A stretch of 64,000 nucleotides of DNA from Didymodactylos carnosus (taxonomy: Eukaryota; Rotifera; Eurotatoria; Philodinida; Philodinidae): contig CAJNOQ010000133.1 of assembly GCA_905250885.1 (NCBI GenBank), positions 1-64,000 on the forward strand. The letters run 5' to 3'. Shown one piece after another: positions 26,889 through 38,800 of the stretch; the first letter of the stretch is position 1, and every line of letters begins with the position of its first letter. Made by a program: the position numbers and the translations under genes. The notes below the pieces were generated by a model. The model was not told the DNA's origin. It searched no databases and saw nothing but the letters and a program-made list of their open reading frames with translations.

Positions 26889-28544
26889 TTTGCAATTTTC
26901 CAACAGTATGATCATCTTTAGCTGATATAACTAACCATATCTTTAAGTTTTTAACTCAACAGTAAATATAGTACAACACTGAGTACTGGTCTGAGAAGTA
27001 TGTCACAGCGATTGCCGCTCGGTGCATTTGTCCCTTCCCTTTACACTCAAGTGGAATAAAAATAAGGGAGAACACAAGAGTGGCAGACCGTCTTCTTTCT
27101 TCCTTACTAATGCCGATTGTCCTCATTTTTCATTTACTTATTTTAGACTCTGAGAGGTGCTGTTCGATTTAGATAGAAGAAGCTTCTGTTTTTTTCCTTC
27201 AGTAGTTAGGTTATTGGCCATGTGTAGAGATATAAACCGATCGGCTGAGGTGCTTCGAATGTGAAATTTTGAGGCGCTGCCGCCGATGGCGGCGAAAAGT
27301 TCGATGAGCCTAGCCAGCCGTTCGCTTTTTCCCTCGTTTGTTTCTACAGGAAGGAGGATTAATAACACAAAATACAAGTCATTCACAATAACTACTTCTG
27401 TCTCTCTCTCTCTCTGTACTGATGATTTTTGGGTCTGTTTAAACAAATTAGATTTGATTTTTTAGATAGATTTTCAAATTAAAACATGAAAACGAAATCG
27501 ATTTTATGAATTACACAAAACTTTGAAGCCTAGTTCAAAATACCAGAAAACAGTATTTCGGACGGTATCTGCATCAAATAGGACGGTATTTGCATAAACC
27601 CTTATCCATATTTCCATTTACCATTGAAGCAGCGCTTTAAAAATGGAAAACACTAAAAAAATTGAAGATTTCTTTTACTCTAAATGCAAAATGAAAATAC
27701 GTTTCGTATGGTCGCAAATGCAAATATCCTATTTTGGTTTTGTAATATACATTTCTTTTAAGAGTGTAGATTTTGTCGGATATATTCGATCGAAAGTGCT
27801 CAGCAGGGCCAAAATCATCGAATATTTTTTATATATTTTTATGAATTTTGAACACACTCAAGCAATAAAAGTTGGTGGGCAAGCCTTATGTGCGCTGGTC
27901 CTTTGTCTCGATGGACCAGATGAAATATTTGTTTTAATTTGTTTAAATTGTTGATGAAACGCGTTACAAAATAGTAAATTATTCGATAAAAAACCATAAA
28001 GGGGCCTTACAATTCTTATTTAAGATTCATTACGTAAGCGTAAGAGTTGAGTACGATTATGTCATGGCTCTAGAACCTTTAAACAATTCTTCTTATTCGG
28101 ACGAGACAGTAAAAAGTAATACTTGTGACTCTTGTAGAGACTTCAGATCCCATCCGTAATTGCGTAAAGTAATATTTTTTTAGATATGATTTATCAGCTA
28201 TCTCAGCGCGAATGCACAATTAAATCATGAACATGTTCTGTCAATTGTGCGTGAATATGTTAGAAATTATCTGTGATAATTGATCTGAGGGTACGCTTTG
28301 GTCCTGGTTTAAATCGACAATCACAATGACTTTATCTAGTTGAAAAAACTGAAAAACATCTCGAAATTTGCAAAGGATTCAATGAGTCACTATAGTCTGT
28401 AGCTACACCATTTCCGAAGTGTTGTTGCCTCTTGACACCACTGCACTGGTCTAGAAAACGTTCTATGCTCAAAAGACTTCTCAAGTTTCCAGAAGAATAA
28501 TATTTTTTATTATAGATTATTGTATTTTCTGTTTTTAATTGATC
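26889..28544. other. Intergenic, upstream of the aldo/keto reductase
   Basis: About 1.65 kb without a convincing gene. Short frames near 27138-27446 and 27643-27954 have no recognisable domain and no splice context that would make them exons. A GA/CT-rich tract lies near 27395-27415. Confidence 0.4.
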
Positions 28545-29975
28545 ATGGCAAATGAGAAAATTTCTGTTGTGGATGGCATCAAGAAAACGAATATACCTTA
28601 CGTTCGTTTGGGTAATAGTGGATTAAAAGTAAGCCGTATTTGCTTAGGTATGATGACGTACGGTGATACAAAATGGCGAGAGTGGGTTTTGAACGAAGAA
28701 CAAGCGAGACCAATTATAAAACGAGCACTTGAATTGGGAATTAATTTTTTTGATACAGCTGATATGGTAGGTAAATTGTGCGACATTCGGATGAATGAGA
28801 ATTACTATTGTATAAAATGTTTTGTTTTTCTCCTACAGTATTCACTCGGTGTAAGTGAAGAGATAACTGGACGTGCATTGAATGATTTTGCTATTCGTGA
28901 AGAAATTGTTTTGGCAACAAAAGTATTTCATGCCGTGTCCGATGGGCCGAATCAAAAAGGTTTAAGTCGAAAACATATATTCGATGCTTGTGACGCGAGT
29001 TTAAAACGTTTGAATATGGATTACATTGATTTATATCAAATTCATCGTTGGGATAAAGAAACACCAATTGAAGAAACAATGGAAGCTCTTCATGATTTAG
29101 TTAAATCAGGCAAAGTTAGTTAATTACTTTTCATACCTTTAAAGATATTTTAAAATAATTTTGCTACTTTCATTAAGGTACGGTATATTGGAGCGTCAAG
29201 TATGTACGCCTGGCAATTTGCAAAAGCTCAACATGTGGCTGAAAAACACGGATGGACCAAGTTCATTACGATGTAAGACAAAGATATCTTCGATACACAC
29301 GAATACTCAGTGACTAGTACGGTTACTTAGAGTGTAAATTTACATGACGAGACAAGAATTTATACATGTCCGCTAGTAGGGGCATGAGCGCATGGGAAAC
29401 TATACATTCAGTTTGGGCTTCATCTTTTAGGCAAAACCATTACAATTTAGTCTACCGTGAAGAAGAACGTGAAATGAATCCATTATGCAATGATTTAGGT
29501 ATAGATTGTTCTCTTGACACTCGCAACTTTGTTTCTTTATCCACCGAAATTTGCTCCGTATTAAATAGGTGTCGGATTAATCCCATGGTCTCCATTGGCT
29601 AGAGGCTTTTTAGCTGGAAATCGTACGAAAGCCGATATTCAAAAACAAGAACAAGAGAAGAAAAATGAACAGTCAGAAACAGCAACGATACGAGCACAAA
29701 GTGATCAGTTTGCTCATAACCTGTATTATCAAGATTCTGATTTTGAAATTGTTGAAAGATTGAAACAAATAGCCCAGAAAAAAGGTGTAAAACCAATACA
29801 AACTGCATTAGCATGGATTTTAACTAAAAAGGGTGTCAATGCACCGATAATAGGCGCCTCGAAAATGTATCAACTCGAAGAAGCTGTTGAAGCAACAAAA
29901 ATATCATTGAATGCTGAGGAAATTAACGCACTCGAAGAATTATATACACCTCATAAAGTTTTGGGACATTCTTAA
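28545..29975 (+). CDS. Aldo/keto reductase, YajO-like
   Basis: NAD(P)H-dependent oxidoreductase with a TIM-barrel fold, reducing aldehydes or ketones. Exons 28545-28766, 28839-29114, 29178-29272, 29431-29498 and 29569-29975 join in phase to 1068 nt, 355 residues, close to the 324-350 usual for the group. Start chosen at ATG 28545, the first ATG of the open frame. Seen: [14 protein letters not shown] at the N-terminus, then catalytic Asp70 (FFDTAD), Tyr75, Lys102 (ATKVFH) and His143 (QIHRWD). Further on are [35 protein letters not shown] and APIIGASK, the cofactor-binding end. The last five stretches are nearly diagnostic of bacterial/fungal YajO-type AKRs rather than animal AKR1 enzymes. The introns show that it is resident in the eukaryotic genome. 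Substrate unknown. Confidence 0.93.
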
Positions 29976-30768
29976 TTCAATATTCAAAATCCTTTTTTAC
30001 GTTTTTCAATCTAGTTTTTCTACACAACTGCTTTTATATTATTTTAGTAGGTCATCATTACATTTTATAGTCTGATTTGTCCAATAATTCTAGCTAAAAA
30101 CTAATAATTTTTTGCCATAAAAGCAGAAAAAGACATAAAGGGTGAGGATTACTTATTCGAAGAGAGTAAAACTGTAAATCATGATGTGAAAGACATCAAA
30201 ATAGCTCACAATTGTAAAAGATAAAGAGCGAAGAGTGCATCTTCTTTTTGAAGACTATAAAAAATGCTTTGTTGGTATGTCGATGACAATTTTGTCAAAA
30301 TAGAAATAGGAGCATTAACGCTATGTTATAGCCATTTAATCAGTAAAACAAAAAACAGAAAAAGTGACTGTCATATATAGTAATGTGGCAAAAACGAAGA
30401 GATCATGTTTAAAGAAGTACGTCAAAGAATAGAGTCTTATAGTATAGCGTATCTTCTTTATCTGACATACGACAAGATGCGCATACATTTGGGTCATTAA
30501 GAACGTGCGCATAAAGAAAAGAGTTTGTAGAAATTTTCAAAAAAAAGCAGAATTTATGCAAATTTTATCACTTTAACTAAATACTTAAATGTTTCTAAGC
30601 TTTTTCTTCTTATTAACACGAAGAGTCTAGTCTGCCAAGATGATATTGATAAGCAGAAGCTAGTAGACAGGCTGGTTTTCAGAGTGCTCTGGAAAACTAC
30701 ATAATGGAATAAATAGCAACAGTGTTTCTAACAGAAGTTATCCGGTAAGCGTACTCGTACGCTGTGTG
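29976..30768. other. Intergenic, no gene seen
   Basis: About 0.8 kb downstream of the reductase. No clear poly(A) signal close to the stop and no coding-like frame. Confidence 0.4.
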
Positions 30769-32200
30769 AGCTCTACATGGAAGGGAATACTTATTGTACA
30801 TTAATCTAATATTAAATGAATTCTAATTCACAAGCATATTTCACTATATATTGATCACTAGTTAATGGTCACGTCAGGCTCTAAAATATGATGAATAAGT
30901 TTAAGAATTAAGAGTTATTAAAAAACCATTGACCGGCATATGAAAATCCATCAGAAGGAACCTATTAGAGGTACCCTCGGTGGAAGTCGCACATAGGAGC
31001 GCATAAATAGTAGAATTAACTTGTTGTTGTATTACCATTGAATTCCTTGTGAAAAATTGCATATCAAACTGGTTTTTATGAAATTTTAATATACTATAAC
31101 AGAAATACACTGATTGAAGCAAGCCTGTAGAACTCGATGCCCCGACCGAGCCCCCGAAGTCATTTTAGCGAAACCCGCAAATCGCAGCATGGACAATGAT
31201 AGTACCCCTGATGTACTCTAGCAGTATACTAGGGGGCTTCAGAATGGCCCAAAATCACCCAACTATTTTTGGGTAAAATTACAACTTTCATCTGTATTGA
31301 AAACGAAAGCACCGAAGACCGTTAAACTTTTACCAGATATGCTTTGGCGTATAATCTATTTGGAAATAGAAAAAGAAAGTATCACAGTCGACTTGTTTCA
31401 AATGGGTGCTACAGGAAATTACAAGGTTTTCTGGATTTGGGCTCTTAGTGCGCCATATATTACAAAATAACGAAAGCATGTTTTGAGCTCGCGGCTGCGT
31501 GATTTTGTAGTTCACACTATCTACTATTTATGGTAAAATCTCCAAGGTTAAGTAATCTGTTGTTACTGAATTACAAGAGTTTGAAGTTCAAGATGGCGGA
31601 ATACACGTTTTTCGGGTCTATGGTAGAAGCCGAACATCTAAGATCCTGTTAGGAACTTATCAAGATCCTAAATTAACCATACTAGAATTCTAGTAGGAAA
31701 CAGATAAGAAGTGCATAGAATTTTGTCTAGGGATATGGTTCAATAACATTTTACCATTGTTCATCGCAACACTGCAACTGTTCATCATAATAATGGTGAC
31801 TCATCGATATATCAAAATGCGAAAAAGATCGCACTTTCTTGAGATATTAGTTTTATCGCGCTACTTTCTCTGAATATCGAAATGAAAATTCTGTGTCTGA
31901 AAATCAGTTTCCCGCCGTATTCATTAGTTTTTCTTATTTTATCGCTTTTTTTGTAAACTTTTTCCTCTTGGTAGTGGTACATGTAGCAAGAAATAACAGA
32001 TGGCTATACGCAATCACTTGATCTTCACATTGTATATATATATATACTGCTTTCCTTATTAACATAAGACTTATTCATCATATTTTAGAGCCTGACGTGA
32101 CCATTAACTAGTGATCAATATATAGTGGAATATGCTTGTGAATTAGAATTCATTTAATATCAGAGTGATGTACAATAAGTATTCCCTTCCATGTAGAGCT
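30769..32200. mobile_element. Non-autonomous DNA transposon with 132-bp terminal inverted repeats
   Basis: The left arm 30769-30900 and right arm 32069-32200 are inverted copies, differing at only a handful of positions. They begin AGCTCTACATGGAAGGGAAT and end in ATGATGAATAAGT. The 1.17-kb interior has no transposase-like frame; its GC content is a little higher near 31140-31260. The flanking bases give no clear target duplication, so the superfamily is open. High similarity between arms suggests a fairly recent insertion. Confidence 0.8.
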
Positions 32201-35200
32201 TTTTTTTAAAATATCTTCGGTAACTGCGACTACCGTGCGGTATTCGGAACTAACGCGGTCTAACAAAGCACCGCGCAGTAACCGTGCTTATCTATACACC
32301 TTTCGCTTTGCATCCGTGAAGGTATAAAAGAAACACAGAAAATTTCATAGAACTTGATTTTTTTCAGATTAACTTTCTTTTAGATTATAGGCTTTTCAAA
32401 GTTTGCACTTCGACTCGAGTTTTTTCTCGAATTTTCTCCCAACTGGGAGCCTTCATGCGGTTAAGCCCTTGATAATAACAAAAAAGAACGTTGAAAACTA
32501 GTTTCGAACTCGTGTTCTACGTGTTCATAATGAGAAGATATCAGAAGGTTATCGGTCGGTAATTTCGACTTAAATGACGGTATACCTCACAGTATATTGG
32601 GTGGTATGTTGCGGATTTATGATATGGATTTGTTATAACAAGTAAAAAAACAATAATACATTCAAAAAAATACTATTAATTAACCATAGAACTTTGATAC
32701 CAGAGATGCACGGGGAATCTATTTTTTAGAACCCGTTCCGTCCGAATTTCTCCGTTAACGGTAGGACTTTCACAATAAACGTCTGACTTGTACTTTTAGT
32801 AAGTCTTGTACTTGGTAGCATCTTCAGTCGTAAATTTTAACTGCTACTTGTTTCTATACAATTCTCTTATTAAGTTGTTAATTTAAATTTTCTCTACTGA
32901 CGATAAATCGTTACTGATTCGAAAGCTCTACAATCAAATTTTCAAATAAATATTTCTTCATAAATTAAAAGATGAATACTCAAGCTGCTAAAAGTACAAG
33001 TCAAGCCGTTCCGTGGCGTTTCATCACTGTGGAAAACATCTCCATTCCGTCAACCAAATTGTTTTTCTCTGATCTTTATCGCTTTTCAAAATTAATTTGT
33101 GTAGCAGTATTTTTTCTCTTCAATATCGATATTCTTAAACTTTCCTCACCAAACGTCATATTTTACTTCAAAACAGTTGAAGTAGCACACACAAAAATAA
33201 ATCGAAAATCTCATATTTTATCTCTCTCTTATTTTTATACAGAACGGGCGATGATAATGTCGCTTACTGTTTGTGGGTTTAGATTAAATCTTCGTTGAGT
33301 AATGATCACGCCTCAGCACAAAAACGGTGCGCTCACCAGTTTTTAGATCGCTCCAGACCCGTTCCGCAAACAAAAACAGACGGTCCTGTCTGAACTCCTT
33401 CGTGAGGGTTTTCCCTGATTTTACCAGCCCTGAGTCGCTATTTGATATTTTTAATTTCTTGTAACACCACAAGTAGGGGCCCGCATGTGTTTTCGCAGCT
33501 CGTGACGATTTGTGATCTCGATGTGTCAAATAAAATGAACAGATCGTCTGTTCAGAGTAACATTCATTTTGGAAATGTTGTGTTTCAGATACTAGCTAAC
33601 ACTTTGAAATCTTTCAAAAAAAAAATGATATAGATTCTCCAGTTAGATAGTTCAGACTTTACGCTGACTGGTTTAATGATCATTACGTCCAGCAATATCA
33701 CACCAACACCCAAAGCCTATTATAATCAACTTATATTGGTAAGAATTATGATATCGATGGAAAAAGTACAATCGTAATGATACGTTAGGAGATAAACTTT
33801 AACATTAATCTTATACCAATCTTTTACCTCTATTGTTTTTTCTTGCGTTTTTGGTTACGAATATGTCAAATGTGTTTGTTTGGTAAATAAATTATATCGC
33901 AAGTTATCAATGTTACGACAGTGCGCCAAGATATCACTTTGATATATCAAATAAAAATATGCATGAAAATATGAGATACACTGATGAAAAATCAGTAACT
34001 TTTTCAGTACTAAAAACTGTAGCTAAATTCATTCAGAGGAAATACACTGAACTAAAAACTTTTGCGGGAAAGCGAAAGTTTTACAGCAATACTTTTTTTC
34101 TGCAATGGTATCGAGTGAAAAGCCACTTTAAGACGGTAATAATTATTCAAAGGGGGATATTTTGGATGATCACCGTTATAAGTGACAAATATCTATTGCA
34201 GTGAAAGCCTAAAGAACAGCATGTCATTTTTTTTATATATGTTTTCTAACATAACTAAGGGATAATAAACGTTATAATCATTAACTGTAAAATAAAACTA
34301 CTAGAGCGTATATATTAAATCTTCCGCCCCTAACACTATTCGAGCACAGAAATTAAGAATGACAAAAGGGTAAGTGATCAATCATTTGGTCCTCAGGCGA
34401 TGGATCCTAATTTTATTTACCATGTACCATTAATACAACACAATGCTAATCGTAGAAGTCGTAATAGAGAAGTGTGGGTACGAGTAATTGAGTCGGAAGT
34501 ATATATAGATTTTTCGCTTTTATAGGGTTTTTAAGAGATGTGTGGAAGTGGGGCTCCTTACATGGAAGCTTTCTCATAAGTTACTAATTATAGAACTAAT
34601 AGATTGCTCTCTACCACAAATCTCGTTGTTATAAAAAATAATCACATTCTTGATTTTCGTCAGGCCTAATTCTTATTTCTTGACTAATAGAACGTGAAAA
34701 AACGAAAGCAAAAAGAACTTTCTCGTGTATTTTATTAAAAGTGAATCTTTCGATAAACTACATTATAAACATAGCTGAAAGATTATTTTGACCTTTGTAA
34801 ATAATGAACTACTTTTTGATGGTAGCCAACGAGCAAAGAGGCATCTACGTAAGACAAGAAAGTGGCGACAAACACTGGAACAGAAAAGTCAAAGACAGTT
34901 TTTCTAATCATGTAGAGAAAATGTACACTTCATATTTTAATGCAACGATCATATATAAACAAAAGATGCCGCTCTTAACGTGCTTAAACTTAAGTTCGGA
35001 TGATGGTGATTCATGGGTGAAATGCTGTTGGTCACGTATTTGATTGATCAATCAGTTGAGCATAAAAGATTACATTAAAAGAAAAATAATAATAGTGAAG
35101 AAGGAAGGAAAGAGAAAGACAATAAGGTAAAAAGCCCGACTATATTACCCTGTTTGTCTCCGTTTGAGTTTTTCTTTACAGTTAGTTTATATACTCGTTA

Positions 35201-35881
35201 GAGCTTGTTAAAAGATTTAGAAGTATCAACTATTAATTTTGGAAATGAAGAGTCAAACAAAAATATTAATACTGAAACAGAAATATCCACTACTGATTTC
35301 TTGCACTTTCTTTATCCTTTGATATACGGAATGTATAATTTTTAATGAAAATTACAATCCACTGGAATTTTTCTATTATAACGAATCTCAAACTCGATAT
35401 ACTACAAATTTTCTGAGATAGTCTTAACGTAGTCTTAAGGAATAATCATCGTATTCCTTATATATGATAAGAGATAAGATTTTAGATAAATAATGCGACA
35501 AACAATTTCAATAGACTCTACATGTTTTTTAAATTAACGAAGTATACAGTTTTGGTTTTTATTGACACTTACCATTTATTAATATTACTTTTCATATGGT
35601 GGCCAAGTCAATAGACAAATAAGATAGATAAGGCAAAAAAATTGTTATTGTTTCGAGCATGTTGATTGTTAATGCTTAGCCTAGTCACTTAGTAAAAGAG
35701 AAAATATATAAAGTTAAGATTTACGAACTAAATAAAATTTTTTCATCTCAAATTTAGCGATTAGGTTTTCAACATTAAATGTCTCACTTGTTCCATTGAT
35801 CATATAAAACGATGGTTGAATACATTTTTGTCTATTTCTTTTTGTTCAGTTTTTTCTAGAAGTAGATGTTAAAAAATAATC
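32201..35881. other. Intergenic between TIR element and dynamin
   Basis: About 3.7 kb. Three short frames were examined: 33959-34204, 34400-34525 (41 codons, beginning MDPNFIYHVPLIQHNANRR) and 34804-35043 (79 codons). The second has fairly protein-like composition and a possible donor GTACGA, but no partner exon was found. The others match nothing I know. The dynamin promoter and any 5' untranslated exon should lie near 35700-35880. Confidence 0.35.
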
Positions 35882-38800
35882 ATGTCAGGCAATCCAGGTG
35901 AGAATTCATTGAAAATCTTAACTTATTCACGGTCCTAGCAAGGATGATGTATTTTCTCTTCTTTCAAAAAAACAGGCATGGAACAATTAATTCCTATGGT
36001 CAATCGGCTCCAAGATGTGTTTACCACTATGGGGGCTCGATTCGATTTGGATTTACCTCAAATAGCTGTTGTAGGTTCACAATCGGCTGGTAAAAGTTCG
36101 GTATTGGAAAATTTTGTTGGAAGGTAAATTAAAGTGGATTCCATACGTGATCGTGTATTTATCATAAATAATCTATTTAGAGATTTTTTACCACGTGGCT
36201 CTGGCATTGTTACAAGACGACCGCTTATTCTTCAGCTTATACATTCTCCTCATGGAGGTAATGGATACGATTAATGATCCTTGGCATTAAATATGGTTCG
36301 TTTTACCCTTTCGTTTTTAGAATATGGTGAATTTTTACATAATAAGGGAAAGAAATTCACTGATTTTAATGCAATACGAAGTGAAATTGAGGATGAAACA
36401 GATCGAATGACGGGTACAAACAAGGGTATATCACGAGTACCAATTAATTTGACTGTTTTCTCGCCTCATGGTGGGTAAAATGTGTACGACAAGTCTTACT
36501 ATTTATTTATACATAATTTCCCGTTTATTTAGTATTAAATTTGACGTTAGTCGATTTACCAGGCATTACAAAAGTGCCCGTAGGTGATCAGCCAGCCGAT
36601 ATTGAAACACAAATTCGTGGAATGATTCTTGAATTTATTAGTAAAGATAATTGTTTAGTATTGGCTGTTACACCGGCTAACAGTGATCTGGCTAATTCTG
36701 ATGCATTAAAATTGGCCAAAGAAGTTGATCCATCTGGTGAGTTTAAGAGCAGAGTAAAATCAAACAAAAGTATGATTTTATGGTTACTTCTTCTTCTAGG
36801 TTTAAGAACAATTGGTGTTATTACAAAATTAGATTTAATGGACGATGGTACTGATGCTCGTGATATTTTAGAAAACAAATTGCTACCTCTTCGACGAGGT
36901 CAGTGCTATAGAATTGATAAAATAATAAATGTTAGTTTACTTTCTTTTTTTTTGTTATGTAGGCTATATTGGTGTTGTTAATCGCAGTCAAAAAGATATT
37001 GATGGACGAAAAGATATCAAAGCGGCGCTAGCTGCTGAACGACGGTTTTTTATGACACATCCGGCTTATCAGTAAGCATCGTGTTCATAGATTTAACTAA
37101 TTTATAGTTTATTTTTTTTGTCACCAGACATATTGCCGATCGTATGGGTACAGCATTTTTACAAAAAACACTTAATTTACAATTGACAAATCATATTAGA
37201 CAATGTTTACCACAATTACGAAATAAACTACAAGGACAAATGTTAGCAATGCAAAAAGAAGTTTTAGAATATAAAAGTGCCCGTCCAGATGATCCCCAAC
37301 GGAAAACAAAAGCTTTAATGAAGTAAGTTTTTCATTAGCATCTTGTACTTTTTATCATTTTATGTCTGCTTCCTTTAGTCTCGTTCATGAAGTTGGAAAA
37401 GAATTTCAATCAGCATTATTAGGTTCAAATTTGAGTGATGTTAATTTACAAGTGTTAACCGGTGGTGCAAAAATTGCAAATATATTTCATGAACGTTTTC
37501 CATTTGAGCTAGTCAAGGTTTGTTAAAATAATCTTAGCTTAAATAAAGTATAAATCACTATTATTTATCCTAGATCGAAATTGAAGATAAAGATATGCGT
37601 AAACAAATTGTCATTGCAATAAAAAATATTCGTGGTATCAGGTTCGTTAGTAGTAACTTTTTGTTGATTTTTTCTCAATATAAGTTCTTATTGTTTATAG
37701 AGCTGGTTTGTTTACGCCCGATGAAGCTTTTGAATATGTTGTACAAATTCAAATAGCAAAATATCGTGAACCAGTTATTAAATGTGTTGATCTGGTTATT
37801 ACAGAATTATTGAGTATCATACATCAAGTTACAGAACGGGTTCGTAGATGCGTTTTTTTTGTAAAAATAACTGTTCTTGTATGTTTGTTTTCTATTCTGC
37901 CCTAGCAGCAGGTTTGTAGACAATGGTTTTCTGCAACAAATTAAAGAAATTTGCTAATTTTTTATTTGATCTTCGATTCTATTGTTTGTCTGTGAGCGCA
38001 GATCTTTCCCAAATAGAGTTCATTTAAGATTATAAGATGAAAAATATTGTCAAGTTTTATTAAACTCGATTAAATCGGATAATTTAGTTTCCATTAAGAT
38101 TGTGCACTGTAGTTGGCCATTCATTCTTAAAGACAAAGACGGATTTTAAAAACTGGTCTTTTTAACTTTTTATACACCATATAACGTTTTTTCCGTCCTA
38201 AAGAGATTTTTTTGCATATATTTCAAGCCAAAGAAAAGTATTTTTCCCCTTCTTTGGTTAATCATCCGCTATTTACCCAAGTATTGCTTTTCGACGATGT
38301 TGCTGTTTTGTTCATCGTTGACATTATAAATACTTGCACTGCTGCTATAAATACCCAAAATCTTCCGTATCTTAACCACATGTATATACGGGTAAAAGTA
38401 TGGCAGATTAGTTAGCGGATGCTGTCTTTTTGTTTGCTTACAGAAATATCTTTTTGTGGGATTTTCGGCTCTTTTTACTATTAACATGATGTTTTGGAAT
38501 CATGAGAAGAGAAATATTATGGTTTACTTCCTTCCTAGATCCTTGCTCAATGACACAAATTCTATTTTTGAAATTTTTATATTAAATATGAAAATTCTTT
38601 GTAATATCTTTTCTTTTCCTCTAGACTAACGTTGATTCGATTATTTATCATGATAATAGCGATAAGTAGTGAATATAGATGCAAAAATCTTCTTATACTA
38701 TTTCTTTATTAGACAAGTAGATGTATAATACGCGAGTCTCTCTGCTAATTGACGTCAATGATTCAATTATACTTAAATCTTTTTTTTGACTGGAGGTTAA

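Noticed and set aside
28539-28544. Earlier start for the reductase
   Set aside because: The frame is open but begins with TTG; ATG at 28545 is the first proper start.
32440-32540. Possible tRNA-like B-box (GAGTTCGAAACT on the minus strand)
   Set aside because: No A-box or cloverleaf could be drawn around it by eye.
36588-36878. 96-codon open frame on the minus strand
   Set aside because: Exact antisense shadow of dynamin GTPase exons 5-6, with no domain of its own.
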